Source: Eupeodes corollae
Lineage: Eukaryota > Arthropoda > Insecta > Diptera > Syrphidae
Length of the DNA: 64,000 nucleotides
Direction: 5' to 3'
Assembly (NCBI RefSeq): GCF_945859685.1
Contig: NC_079147.1
Coordinates: forward strand, 254,748,572-254,812,571
Shown here: positions 38,106-49,904 of the stretch, piece by piece
Numbering within the stretch: the stretch's first letter is position 1
How the letters are laid out: the number at the start of each line of letters is the position of its first letter
Notes under the pieces: generated by a model
What the model was told of the DNA's origin: nothing
Seen by the model: only the letters and a program-made list of their open reading frames with translations
The model's database searches: none
Made by a program: the position numbers and the translations under genes

Positions 38106-38400
38106 CCGATACGACTTTACTAAGTCTGGCAGAATATTTTTGGTCTTCAGTCGAATGATAATATTCTCTCCAAATTTGTTTTTTGACAGTTTCTATAGCT
38201 AGCTTTTACGCTTTAAGGGAGTTGTTATAAGTTTGGTAAAGATCTTGCTTTTAGAAAATATTTATAATCGTTCTGGTCTTACGTTGAAGAGAATCCATTT
38301 GTGGTCCGAAAAAAAATTCTCAGACTAGACACTCCAATTTTGCACCAATATATACTTCAGTCATAATTTTCCAAAAATTTGGATAGACGAAGGTGATAGT

Positions 38401-39003
38401 GTTACCTCTGTTACAATTAGGTTATTATTGATAATAAAATCAAAAAGAGACTCACGTCGTTCGATTAATAAGGATGTTAGTCCTTAGTGACTTCGCTTCT
38501 CTTACCAGGATGCTCAACTACTGAACTACTCGGGCGGTGTTTGTCGATCATGCGCGAAATAGGCAGACGCCAACAGTAGTACAGTCGATGTTTTGTCTTC
38601 TAAACTGACAGCTGTCAGATCGGGAGTGCTAAGGTTGGGATCAAATCACCCTACAATTTCTTATTATAACTTATTTCTAGTTTTAGCATTATAAGATTTT
38701 TTTATTTTTTGTGTACATTATCTTTCTTAGTGATATTCTTAACGACGTTTCTATTTTTGGGCCCAACTATTATGTCATAAAACCCAAATTTAAAATTTAA
38801 AACAATTTGGGCAAAATGACAACTAACAATTTGGTCGTTCTTCTATTTACAATTTAATTGGGCGAAACGATATTTGCTTTGGGTTTTTGGCGTTTATTCT
38901 GTAAATTTTTAGCCTTCATGATTAATTTTGGGTTTTATGACATTTTAGGATTTGGCCGTTATGGTTTTTGGGCGAAAAGATCAAATACAAAACTAACTAA
39001 TAT
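38401..39003. other. Unannotated stretch with a possible SINE head
   Basis: 38400-38460 resembles the I-like LINE endonuclease region near 47540 (AAAAAGAGACTCAC). On the minus strand near 38500-38545, CCCGAGTAGTTCAGTAGTTG with GAGCATCCTGGTAAG resembles a tRNA A-box region. No clear B box follows, so a SINE head is only possible. Confidence 0.3.
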
Positions 39004-41888
39004 AACCCGTGTTTTGTTGGAAAATCTATCTATAGTATAGTAGGATCTTACACGAATAACAAAAACAATATCCATAGTATGATTAACACCGATAAAAGTT
39101 AGAGTAGAATCTTACTATGGAAGGGTTTTTGACATTTATACGAGTCTCGAATGGATTTTATGTAATTTCGTTCTCAAATGTTGGTACGATTGGTATGGCA
39201 TTTGTATCTCGATGGCTGTGTTCGTTGAGTAGTTGTGCATTTGGAATCATTTGTGGTTCCATTTGGGGAAAAAATCAATCTATTACTTACATACTTACTT
39301 ACTTAAGGTGGCGCTACAGTCTGGGGCGGACCGGGGCCTTAACCAACATGCGTCTCCACCCAGCTCGGTCCCTAGCTAGCAGTCTCCAGTTTCGCACGCG
39401 AAGTTGGTTCAGGTCTTCACCCACCTGAGTGCGCCACCTGAGTCGCGGCCTTCTTCTACTGCGCCGTCCCTCGGGATTGGATTCGTAGACCTTCCGGGCT
39501 GGATTGTTGATGTTCATTCGCTCTATATGACCCAGCCATCTAAGCCGTTGGACTCTAATTCTGCTAACTAGGTCAGTCTCGCTGTACAGTTCGTCGTTAT
39601 ATCTTCTCCTCCATGCTCCATCTATGCATAAAGGACTAAAATTTACCCGAAGAATTTTTCTCTCGAAGCATCCTAAGACGCTCTCATCTTTCTTTGACAG
39701 GGTTCAGACATCAGCGCCATAAATGAGAAATGGGATGATGAGTGTCTAATAGATATTGATTTTAGATGCTCGAGAGAGGACTTTACTCCTCAAATGCCTT
39801 CTAAGTCCAAAGAAGCAGCGATTTGCAGTGCTTGTGTCGTTGTCTGTGTTAATAGCGGTGCCTAGGTAGACAAAGTCCTTAACTACCTCAAAGTTATAGC
39901 TGTTCATGGTGACGTTTTGTCCAAGACGTCGTTGTTCAGTGTCCTTTTTTGATGACAGCATATACTTGGTCTTGCCCTCATTGACCACTAAACCCATCTT
40001 CTTCGCTTCCGTCACAATGCTTAAAAACACTCCACTGACATCACGCTTTGATATTCCAATTATGTCAATATCATCTGCGTATCCGAGTAGTTGGATGGAC
40101 CTTTGGAAGGTTGTTTCTCTAGTGTTGACGGTTGAGTTTTTCACAATTCTTTCCAGAACGATGTTGAAGAAGTCGCATGACAGCGCATCGCCTTGTCTAA
40201 AACCTTTTTTGACATCAAATGCATCGGTAAGATCTTTTCCGAGCTTGATAGAGCAGCGTGCATTCTCCATCGTCATTCTGCACAAACGGATAAGTTTGAC
40301 AGGGATGCCAAAACTAGACATTGCTCGGTAGAGCTCTTCCCTAAAGATGCTGTCATACGCGGCTTTAAAATCGATAAAGAGATGGTGGGTTTCGATTTGA
40401 AGCTACTGGGTTTTTTCCAAGACGTTCACATAATACGGCAGAAAGGATCTTATATGCAATGGTAAGGGGACTAATGCCTCTGTAGTTGGCGCAATTTAGA
40501 GGGTCTTCTTTTTTGTGTATTAGGCAAACTATGCTGAGATTCCACTCATCGGTCATGCTTTCTTCCGACCATATTTTGCAGATGAGTTGGTGCATGCTCC
40601 CTACCAAGTCATCGCTCGCTGCTTTGAATAATTCGGCAGCGATGCCGTCAGCTCCACAGCTTTGTTTGACCTAAGTTTAGATATACCTATCTTCACTTCG
40701 TCAAGTTCGGGTAGGCGTAATTGTTGATCTGCGTCGCCTAGGTTGAGTGGTTCTATCTCAATTACAGCGGGACTCGGTTCATCATCGCCGTTATATAATT
40801 TGGAGAAGTGATCTTTGCATATTCTCAACGTAGATGCGGTTCCACTCGATGTTCCCCCGATCGTCCTTACAGGCTTCGATTAGTGGCTGGTACCATTGGG
40901 ATGTTTTTTTACCTTTTGGTAAAATTTACTAACCTTAGTCCTGTTGTGAAATCCCTCTATCTCCTCGATCACTCGCTTCTCTTACTTTTTTTTCATCTAA
41001 GAAGCCGGTGTTCCTCTCTCCTCTTCTGTAACTTTTGTATGCTTATTGTTTCGCTGCCTTCATTTGGCGGCATTCGTCATCAAACCTGGGGTTTCGCTGT
41101 GGTGGCCACGTGAAATCTAACATTTCAGAAGCGGCATCTCTGATGGCTGCAAGGCAATGTTGCCTCTGATTTTCAATGCTTAATGCAGGCGGCATAGGAC
41201 TCCTTAAGAGGTTATTAGAGACTCGATCGGAAAAGGACATGGCAGTCTCTTGTAGCCGTCTAACGTCGAATCTTCTCACAGTACTTCCTTGTTTTTGCTT
41301 GGATAGATCATTCATGTGTTCATATGTTTTTTTAGGTTTCCACTAAAGGTTTATCTCAGTTTAGATTAAATAAATCTTTTTGGTGTTTCCACCGCACAAG
41401 AAGATTTAAAAATGATTAAGATTGACAGCACTTTTTAAAATGCAAATGGTGTTTCGATGTTTCTTATGAAGTGCAAGTCAGATAGTTTGAATCGGGTTAA
41501 GAAATGAAGAACTGAATAGTTCAGCACCATATAGGAATATCGTACCTATTTCATATCCATTTTTTTTTGTAATATGATTAAAACAAACATGTAAATAAAC
41601 AGACCATAATGCATAATCTGTAAAACCAACTCCTTCACACAGGTTTTTTGTCACAAATTTTGACTTGATTCGGAACCCCGACCAGATTCGAGGCGAATCA
41701 AGCTTATTTCAACTCGATTCAGGTATATAAAGAATTGAGCAGATCTTCAAGCTCGCTTTAACACCACATGTTAATGTAGTAGTCTACGAACAAACCCCCT
41801 CCTTGTAGCAGTTTTTAAATACACTTTTTTATAGACTCTCAATTTCCAGATGATGTTGTACTATATATGGAATACCAAAAAACGCACT
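39004..41888. mobile_element. TA-flanked transposon, copy B, split by an RTE LINE
   Basis: Two halves, 39004-39296 and about 41333-41888, match copies A and C. The outer ends are ACCCGTGTTTTGTTGGAAAA and, inverted, AGTGCGTTTTTTGGT, each beside TA. A TATA-like TATATAAAG sits at 41724 region. Relative to copy C about 80 bp is missing where the LINE sits, so the LINE insertion came with a deletion. Confidence 0.7.
39297..41325 (-). pseudogene. RTE-type LINE with reverse transcriptase and 3' end
   Basis: 5'-truncated copy beginning at the end of the endonuclease region. In order on the minus strand: QKQGSTVRRFDVRRLQETAM; DHFSKLYNGDDEPSP; NLSIVCLIHKKEDPLNCANY and RGISPL; VKKGFRQGDALSCDFFNIVL; the catalytic box LLGYADDIDIIGI; LVVNEGKTKYMLSS; DFVYLGTAINTDND; and the tail ARKVYESNPEGRRSRRRPR with ARDRAGWRRM. 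This order and the YADDID box fit RTE-clade reverse transcriptases. The 3' end is AGACTGTAGCGCCACCTTAA plus an AAGT repeat. At least four frame breaks make it inactive. It is nested in transposon B. Confidence 0.92.
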
Positions 41889-42300
41889 TATTATTGTACT
41901 AATTATAAATTAGATTTCAGAATGCATCAAGAATCTTACTACACCTACTTTTAAAGCCTCAATCGTGTTCAGATTTTGAAATCAAGAACTTTGTAGTTTG
42001 CATAATAATTTTGTACTCAATTTGTGTACCCTTTGGCACTTAGTTCTGCGAAGTTCTGAGAATTTTTTGGTATTGTATAAGTTTGGGTGAAATGATCAAA
42101 AGACGGTCATAAAGCGTTTAAAAAGCCAAAAACAAGGCCCCGAATTATCGCCTTAGTGACCGATTGAAGTGGTTGTTACTTCTGATCGAATGAACGAGTC
42201 ACTACTTCGGGATGATGGCCATAGAGGAAATATATTATATTATATATGATGACTAAAAGATAGAACAATGTCCATTTAAATGAATCAACAAACATATTAA
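41889..42300. other. Intergenic stretch downstream of the IF-3 gene
   Basis: No ORF or repeat recognised. Includes a short TATAT run near 42230. Confidence 0.5.
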
Positions 42301-42414
42301 ACAATCATTAACTTTATTTCGGCAGCACTATAAGAATACAATTTAAAATACTTTTAATAAAAATAAAAAAAAAGAACTCAAAAGGAACTATATGCATCTA
42401 AAATATCATCATCA

Positions 42415-42564
42415 TCATCTGGTGCCACCAGTAGTTTTGAAGAATGCGTCTAGAACAGTCTCACACATCATGTGCAGGAAAATTTGGCTCCAAATAAAGT
42501 ATTTAACAACAAGGAAAAGGACCAAGGCAGCCAACACTTTTTTAGTATCAGCTTCTTCTAGTCA
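42415..42564 (-). promoter_or_regulatory. Candidate stop-codon readthrough extension of the IF-3 gene
   Basis: The IF-3 stop (42562-42564) reads UGA followed by CUAG. In the same frame 48 sense codons follow before a second UGA at 42415-42417. The extension starts LEEADTKKVLAALVLFLVV, continues KYFIWSQIFLHMMCETVLDA and ends FFKTTGGTR. Its middle is a roughly 20-residue hydrophobic segment that could span a membrane. The AATAAA at 42313-42318 puts the region inside the likely 3' untranslated part of the same transcript. UGA-CUA is a known leaky context and readthrough is frequent in flies. That it happens here is inference. Alternatives are a separate small ORF, an alternatively spliced exon, or chance. 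Confidence 0.5.
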
Positions 42565-43392
42565 TGCCTTTTGTTTGTCACTCGAACTTGAGTCCTTCTT
42601 CTCCCCCAAAGCAGGATAGATATTGAATTTGATCATACTGTCTTTGGAGCGTTTTTGTGTGATTTTCCCAATCACTTGAGGTTCTTTTATACTAGCTTCG
42701 ATTTTTTGAAAAACAGTCTCCGAACCTTTGCCATCATCGTTGCCACCTTGGATTAGGACTCTAACCTCACAACCCTTGCTTAGCCATTTACCGATATTCT
42801 TCAGTCTTGAGTTCAGATCGTTGTCGCTAATTCTGGAACCAATTGTAAGCGATTTGACTGAGTGTTTTTTGGAGGACGATGAGGCACTGAAAATATATTT
42901 ATAGGTATAAAGAAACTTTGATGTAAAATGTGTACCTACGACTTTTCTGATTTGTTTTCATTGATGTCATCCTCAGCAAGGAGTTCAGCTACCGTGGCCA
43001 ATCTAAAGGAATAGAAACAAAACATTTTCAGTAAAAGGAGGATATGAGAACCACACGACCAAAATTACGCACTTATACACCGGTCGAAGTGACTTCGGAT
43101 CGAGGTCTTGAACTTTTATCAGCTTCAAGTTCCTACGAAGAGCCAATTTGTTTGCTTCCTCCAATGTCGTCACAATCATAGAATCATTCTGTTGGATCAG
43201 AGTGATTTTGGGAATTTCTTTTGTCTTCTTTTTCTCAGGTTTGGCTGGAGTTTCTTCATCGGATTTTGTGTAGAATTTTGTAGAAACACTCAAATGACGC
43301 AAAAATGAAATCGATGCTGTTGCAGTGGGACACTCATAGCGAAGCTGTCTGCCAATGGCATTTCGTAATATGTGAACTAAAAGTCTACTCAT
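42562..43392 (-). CDS. Mitochondrial translation initiation factor IF-3 (3 coding exons)
   Basis: Binds the small mitochondrial ribosomal subunit and helps start-codon selection in mitochondrial translation. Exons are 43073-43392, 42940-43002 and 42562-42886, with GT-AG junctions and matching phases; the total is 235 aa. Residues 1-45 are arginine-rich without acidic residues at the very start (MSRLLVHILRNAIGRQLRY), as expected of a mitochondrial presequence. The N-terminal IF-3 domain follows (TLEEANKLALRRNLKLIKVQ, then DLDPKSLRPVYK), then a lysine/serine linker. The C-terminal domain has TIGSRISDNDLNSRLKNIGK and WLSKGCEVRVLI. A minus-strand AATAAA signal at 42313-42318 lies downstream. The first ATG in frame is used. 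The stop is UGA-CUAG and the frame stays open beyond it (see separate entry). Family identity is firm. Confidence 0.92.
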
Positions 43393-43606
43393 TTAAATAT
43401 ATGTTTTATTTAGGAAAGATTTTAAGTAATAATAGCGTTTTTCTCGGGTGAAAATAATTTATTTTTGTTTAATTTCGTGTGAGCTTTATTTTCTCTTTTA
43501 ACTTCAATTTCAAGTTTGGTGACAGATTGGCAGCTGATTATGACATTTGAGAACTATTCACAATTGGTTGACGTTTTGTTACTACATCTGGCGACAAATA
43601 GTTGAA

Positions 43607-44160
43607 CTATTTTGGTTTTTTCTTCTTCCCAGCTCCAGAACTACCGCCACTTGATGCTCCAGCAGCACCACTTCCACTTGGCTTCGGCATTCGTCCAACT
43701 TGCATATCCTTCAGCTTAGCATTTAACTTCACCTTCGCCTTAGCTAAATCCTGCTCATGTCGAACAGTTTTCAGAGGCTTTGGCTTGAGGAAATTCTTTC
43801 GCTCCTCCTGTTTCACTGCTTCCCCGCATCCATGTACTTCGGGAAGGCCGTGTTTGAAGCAAAATCTCTTCTTGCAATGGTCACAATTCTGTCCCATTAA
43901 GTTAGTTTTCGTTTTGCAACGCTGGTAGTCACACAAGTTGTCCACTTCCTTGACGGCAGTCAACACATCGTCGAGCTTCATCTCGACCATTTGGCTTGGA
44001 ATCTGTTCGAGCAGAGTGAGGGTGTCATTGGTACCATAGTTGGGTTTCTTTTTACCAGGCTCAATGGGAAAGAGCGGACCTTTGGATTTTTCTGTTACGA
44101 ATCATGAAATTAAAAATGTTGATTTTGAAAAATCTGAATTAAGTTTTTCTCACCTGCCAT
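43607..44160 (-). CDS. AN1-type zinc-finger protein, IGHMBP2/SMUBP-2-tail-like (2 coding exons)
   Basis: 163 aa from exons 44154-44160 (seven bases: Met-Ala plus one base) and 43607-44091, joined at a GT-AG intron of 62 bp. Residues 56-91 form an AN1 finger with spacing C-x4-C-x10-C-x2-C-x4-C-x2-H-x5-H-x-C; the core reads GQNCDHCKKRFCFKHGLPEV. The C-x4-C opening and the LPEVHGC ending resemble the finger at the C-terminus of IGHMBP2, but no helicase part is present. The rest is a lysine-rich tail with a Gly/Ser/Ala stretch ending KKKKPK. Its molecular role is not known from sequence; AN1 fingers often bind ubiquitin or protein-quality-control partners. It ends 214 bp upstream of the IF-3 start, so the two genes are tightly packed. 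Confidence 0.88.
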
Positions 44161-44548
44161 AGTTGATGTTTATATTTTATTTACGAAAAATAAAAAACAA
44201 AAACAGATGTGATTCACTTCTACATGACAGCTGACAGGAGTGTGTTCGTGAATGTTGCTAGTTATTGTGAATTTGTCTGTTTGTAGTTTAGGGAACGAAA
44301 CTTAAAGTCATGTTCATACTGAACGTTATCCACATCGGGAAAAATTTAGAAATTATAATTAGAAATTCATTTTATTCATTCATTTTCATTTTACAAATAG
44401 TTAATAAAATTTTTACAATAAATAAAGAATAAATAATAGTTATTTAGCTTTAAAGCTAATGTTGAATGATACATAGTGAATTTATATTTACAAAAATTAA
44501 AAACTGATGTGGGGTGACAATCAGTGCTGCAATAATACTAAATAATAA

Positions 44549-44780
<232 letters not shown>

Positions 44781-44919
44781 TTTTAATCTCAAATATTACA
44801 TACAAAATAGAAAAAGAATTAGAATTAAAACATATTAATATAAATTAAGAGAAATAGAAATATAATAAAAAGTAGAAACTCAGTTTTTATACATTAAAGT
44901 TTCTTTAACAAATATTATC

Positions 44920-47900
44920 TATACGAGTAAAGTCAATTGTGAAAAGCCAGTCTGAAGATTACCACTTTGCTTGAAAAATTCTTTTAGTACTTTAAAAATA
45001 TAAAGGTGTCTCAAAGGTAAAATTCCCAAATCGTTGAATAAGAGCCATCGTTTTTTGTTGCAAATGATTCTAATCAAAAATACTCCATTACCATTAAAGC
45101 GAAGAAGATATTTGATATCCTTTTTAGCTAGTTCACTGGGATTATCAAAAGAGTAGTCCCCAGATGAAGTTTGCGTCTGAGTGAAAGAGCATTGCAAGTG
45201 CATAGGAGATGAGAGATTGTTTCCCCTTCTTCTTCGTCCATACAGCTCCGACAGAAGTCATTTGAGGCTACACCAAGTCGTATTGCGTGTCTGCCTATAA
45301 GACAGTGTCTCGTAAGGGCACCTATTAGGGAGTTAATATGAAGTCTGCTTTGAGATAACAAGTCTTTAGAGCGCTTTAGGTCCAGTAAAGGCCATATGAG
45401 TTTTGTGGCTGCGCATGTTGGTAAGTTGTGCCACCTAGAATTTGCTATCGCAAAAGCTGTTTCTTTTAGCATAAGTTTACATGTAGCTATCGGTATACCT
45501 CTCTCCTCCCTTTCAGGTGAAATAGGTATGACGGTTCCATTTTTAGCGAGTTCATCGGCTCTACAATTACCTGTGATGTCTCTGTGACCCGGCACCCAAC
45601 AGAGGTGAATGTTAAATTGCTGCGCCATCTCCATAAGAGACGATCGACAATCGAAGGTCGTTAAAGATTTGGTTGAAACACCGTACATAAGTATTGTTCG
45701 GATGACCGATGTGTATAGCCAGTAGGTTATGCGAGGTTAAAAACCCCATTTGCTTCCTATAGCTTTCTTGCAAAGGAAAAGAGCAGCTGTAACTTTTTTA
45801 ACTCTTTCCTGTATATTGGATTTCCAACTTAATTTTTTGTCAGAGCAAGGTATTTGGCTTCATTGGCAAAAATTTGTGGTATACCTTTTATTGAAGGAGG
45901 TACAATTACTGATATCTTATATTTCCGTGTGAAAAGGACGAGGTCTGTTTTTTGAGGATTAATACTAAGTCCGCAGTTATCAGCCCATCTAGTGAGCATA
46001 TTGAGTGCATTTTGGAGGAGGTCTCTCAGTGTATTAGGATGTTCCCCTGTGATGGCGATAGCAACATCATCGGCATACGCAACCACTCTGTAGCCTTCCC
46101 TCTCAAGGGATATTAGTAGTTCGTTAACCACTATGTTCCAAAGGAGAGGGGACAGAACACCACCTTGCGGAGTGCCACTACTGACAGACCTTTTTGTGCA
46201 AAAATCTCCCAAACTAGAGTTGATGATTCTGCTTTTTAGCATTAGATTAATCAACTCACAGATTGAGTATTCGACGTTTAAGGTCGTCATAGCAGAAGTG
46301 ATAGCGGATGTGTAAACGTTGTTGATAGCGCCCTCAATATCCAAGAAGACCACCATAGTGTATTCCTTTTTCTCTAGGGAGTATTCGATAGTTCTTACTA
46401 GAGTGTGCAAGGCTGATTCTACTGATTTCCCTTTGCAGTAAGACATTGCTGAGACATTGATAGTCTCTTCTCAATGTTGTTACGTATATGGATATCGATT
46501 AATCGTTCTAGAGTTTTGAGAATAAAAGATGATAGGCTAATAGGTCTTAGGTCCTTAGGGTTGACATGCGAGCATTTGCCCGCCTTGGGAATGAAAATGA
46601 CCTTTACATCCCTCCATCGCTGAGGTATATAGACCAGATTTATACAACTTTTGAAGATCATCTCAATGATGGGCGAAGTTATATCAATGGTATATTGTAG
46701 CTCAGCTGGTACGATTTGATCTGGACCTGGAGATTTGTAAGGTTTGAAACTATTCAGAGCCCATGTCAATTTTTCTTTTGTAACCAGACCTTGAGGAAAA
46801 ATTAAGTTAATACCCGACACAGGACTGTTTGTTGTATTAATGGATTGGGAGCTATCCGGGAAGTGGGTGTCTAATAGCAGTTTTAGCGTTTCTTCGCAAG
46901 AGTTAGTCCATGTACCATCTGAGTTTTTAAGACAACTAGGCATTGTTGGATTTGTCGAGAGAATCTTTCTTATCCTTGATGCCTCCGAGGATTCTTCTAT
47001 GGAGTTACAGAAGGATCTCCATGAGGAACTTTTGGCTATTCTCAATTCTAGTTTATACTTTTTGAGGGATTCTTTGTAGAAGTCCCAATCTTGGGGATGT
47101 CTAGTCTTTTTTGCTCGATTGAAAAGCCTTCTACAACCTTTCCTGAGTATATCTAGTTCAGCACCCCACCAATATGGTTTCTTCTTTCCCCGCACTGTAG
47201 TGAGGGGGCAGGCAGTTCATCGACCTTTTCGATCGAGTTCAAGAGCACACAAGGGCGGATCCGAAAGTTCTGGTTTAATCAGATTTTTCAGAGTCGCCCT
47301 ATATTTTGGCCAATCTGTTTTCCTATGATTCCGGAATTGGATCGGTTTTGGGGTCCCTTCAATAAGTGAGAATTGGATGTATCTATGATCGGAGTTCTCC
47401 TTTGATACTCTCCAATTCAATATTTTATTTGAGAGATTTAACGAGACAAGAGTCAAATCTAAAGCTTTTTGTCGATTTTTTGTGACGAAGGTTGGTTCAC
47501 TACCTACATTACTTATACTATACCAGATTACTTGTTAGAATATAATCAAAAAGAGACTCACCTCTGTTATTTATATCGGTACTACCCCATGTAGTATGGT
47601 GCGCATTGGCATCACAACCGATAATTAGGTTTGTTTTCTGTCTTGTTGATTCAGCGACCGTCTTCTCAAGAATGGTACCAGGCAGTGGACCCTGGTGGTC
47701 GTGGCCCAAATATGCTGATACCAGCCAGTAGGTATGGTTGTCTATTACCATATTGGCTGTGGTGACGTCTTTATCACTGAAATAAGGGAGTAGAAATACA
47801 TTTAGATTACGTTTTACTAGTATGCAGGACCTTGGGTTACCTTTTCCTGTTACATATAGTACGTAGTAGCCAGGAGTTCTCAATCCTCGAACCAGGGATT

Positions 47901-48140
47901 TCACAATCCAAGGTTCTTGGATGAGAACGGCATCTCCTCCAACTTTGTTAGACTCTCTACGTCTGGCGACACAGACTTCGAAGGAGGTTGTGGAAGCTCG
48001 CATGAAGCGTCTGCCTCATCTTTTTTATATACGCGGAGCGTGACTGACTCAAAGCCATATCTTATCACGCCCTTATCTCGCGCCATAGAAGCCACAGATT
48101 CTTTACTGATTACGATAATCGCACTTCGATAAAGACCCTT
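44920..48140 (-). pseudogene. I-like LINE with endonuclease, reverse transcriptase and RNase H
   Basis: Nearly complete ORF2 in minus-strand order. Endonuclease: GGDAVLIQEPWIVKSLVRGL and LIIGCDANAHHTTWGSTDIN. Linker: KKPYWWGAELDILRKG. Reverse transcriptase: LRPISLSSFILKTLERLIDI, VVFLDIEGAINNVYTSAITS, SGTPQGGVLSPLLWNIVVNE, and catalytic box VVAYADDVAIAITGE. RNase H: LCWVPGHRDITGNCRADELA. Then a Cys/His stretch, FCRSCMDEEEGETISHLLCT. The order endonuclease-RT-RNase H fits the I group (I/Nimb-like). The ORF is split by frameshifts, so the copy is inactive but recent enough to read throughout. Upstream pieces (48095-47901) probably belong to the end of ORF1 or the start of ORF2. Confidence 0.92.
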
Positions 48141-48234
48141 TGGCTCCTCCAGTTTCGTGATCTTCTAGTCGTGACAAGGGAGGTTCGGGTTGCTGATCCT
48201 GATCATTGCACTGATGTCATATATGTAATCCTGC

Positions 48235-49560
48235 AATACATAATTTATTTAACAGTAAATCACGATCAACCATGTCAAATGCTTAAGTCATATCAATAAA
48301 AAGAGCCATAGTCGTTTTATTATGATTCAAGCCAGACCGAAATCCAAATTGATTTTCACTAAAAAACAACTTTTATTTAAGAAAGAATTAATTATTTTTT
48401 TTCATTAGTTTTTCGAAACTAGACTAGAGAAAGAAGAGAAAAAGGTCTATTGTTTGACATATTTGTTCTATCTTCTTTTTAATAAAGAGGAAACACTTAC
48501 GTACCTACATTTAAATTGTTGAGAAAAACAACCTTGTTGAACACTTAATATGTAACTTAGCACATCTGAGACATATAAAGCAATTTTTTTTGAATAAGTT
48601 GCAAGATATTCCATCTGAAGTACAAGAGTTTTTGTTTTCCAATGATAAAACAATTTTACAAGTTTCAAAAGAGAAAATACCATCGAAAGCAAAGCTGTTA
48701 AGGTGTAAATATTCGGAATCTAAACTGCTTTGATTAGGACAGTGGCAACCCACACACAAATCAAAAGACGGCTTTAATTTTTCAGAGATTTCCGTAAAAT
48801 ATTCATTGAATTTGTTTGAAACAAATTTTAAATCGCATAGTGAAATATCGTCTGCAACAATAGTTCCTATTGCGTTAAAATTCATTTTCTTTCCTAAAAT
48901 ATCGTCGATAATTGTCCATTGATTTTTTGTGCTGCCTTTCGAACTTCTGAATAAATTAGAATAATAATTTTTACGAGTTGATTCAATGCTAACAGCTTTA
49001 CATAAGGAATCAGCTTAGTACCAACTATGTTTTTATTTTTTATCTGCTTAAAAAGGTAATAGCTCATCCAAGGCTACGCTCTGATTCTTCATGGACTGTT
49101 GCGCCACAAAATTTATTTTTATTTATTTAAAATGTCACCAATTAAATAACAAGTTTTATATTTACTAAGAATTTGACTGAGTTTATCCAAGAAGACACTT
49201 TTACTAAACGGGTGCAATCTATATAATCACAACATTGTAAGGTTTTCATTTTGATAGCAAAATGACAACTTTACCACATTAGCACTACCAGTTTCTATTT
49301 TTGAACATTGGTGAGTCAAACTCTCATCAATATAAATTGCAACACTTCCAAACGAATAAGATTCGTTGCAACAACTTAAAAGCGTGTAACCCGGTATATT
49401 ATAAAGGCTTATTTCACTTTTAAAAACCCAAATCTCTGTTAACACAATTTTAACTGGCAATTTTTTAAGTGACTCAATGTGAGCTAAAAAAATGGAAAAG
49501 TTCTTTCTCAAACTACGGATGTTTTGTTGGATACAAAAACAATTATTGGGTAAACTACGA
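48235..49560 (-). pseudogene. Decayed CR1/jockey-group LINE
   Basis: Minus-strand pieces in order: endonuclease start NIRSLRKNFSIFLAHIESLK, VKIVLTEIWVFKSEISLYNI and PGYTLLSCCNESYSFGSVAI (49227-49535). Then a linker with NKFNEYFTEISEKLKPSF and SFETCKIVLSLENKNSCTSD (48511-48885). Then a scrap of reverse transcriptase, NQFGFRSGLNHNKTT, near 48350. Many stops are present. Confidence 0.75.
49085..49130 (+). repeat. SINE/RTE-type 3' terminus
   Basis: CATGGACTGTTGCGCCACAA followed by an ATTTATTTTTATTTATTT tail matches the 3' end shared by the SINE at 19429 and the RTE LINE at 39297. Only the end is recognisable; the sequence upstream (48970-49084) does not match the known SINE body. Confidence 0.6.
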
Positions 49561-49904
49561 AAAACTGGAATTTAACAAATGTTTGGCACTGAAGAAAGAA
49601 TTGTATTAATATTTTGATACTCGTATATTTTATCCGGAGTCAAATTTTCGGTGGATGTGTATTTGAAAATGTCAACATATAGTTTTGGATAGAGTTAAAT
49701 CAAAATGGCGTTCTCGATAGGTAATTTGGAAGAAAAATACCTATAAGATGCTTTTAAAAGATCTGTTAAATGAACTGTGAAATTTGTTTTCATTTAATTT
49801 TTGACATTACGTGATTGTGATTTTCTTAGAGCTAATAAAATATTCTCAAATCAAAAGAAGCATTTATCCTGTTTTTATTTCAATATTCTCAGAAATACAC
49901 ATTT
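49561..49904. other. Unannotated stretch
   Basis: AT-rich, between two LINE relics; nothing recognised. Confidence 0.5.

Larger units (their letters stand above)
37036..38400. repeat. Duplicated composite unit, copy 2
   Basis: Colinear with 33855-35900. It lacks transposon A, giving the unoccupied site TTTCCCTGAAATGTTAG near 37469. It contains about 200 bp (37900-38105) absent from unit 1. Confidence 0.7.

Noticed and set aside
45128..47195. Host genes for reverse transcriptase- or RNase H-like proteins
   Set aside because: The domain order endonuclease-RT-RNase H, frame breaks and repeated relatives in the window show a LINE.
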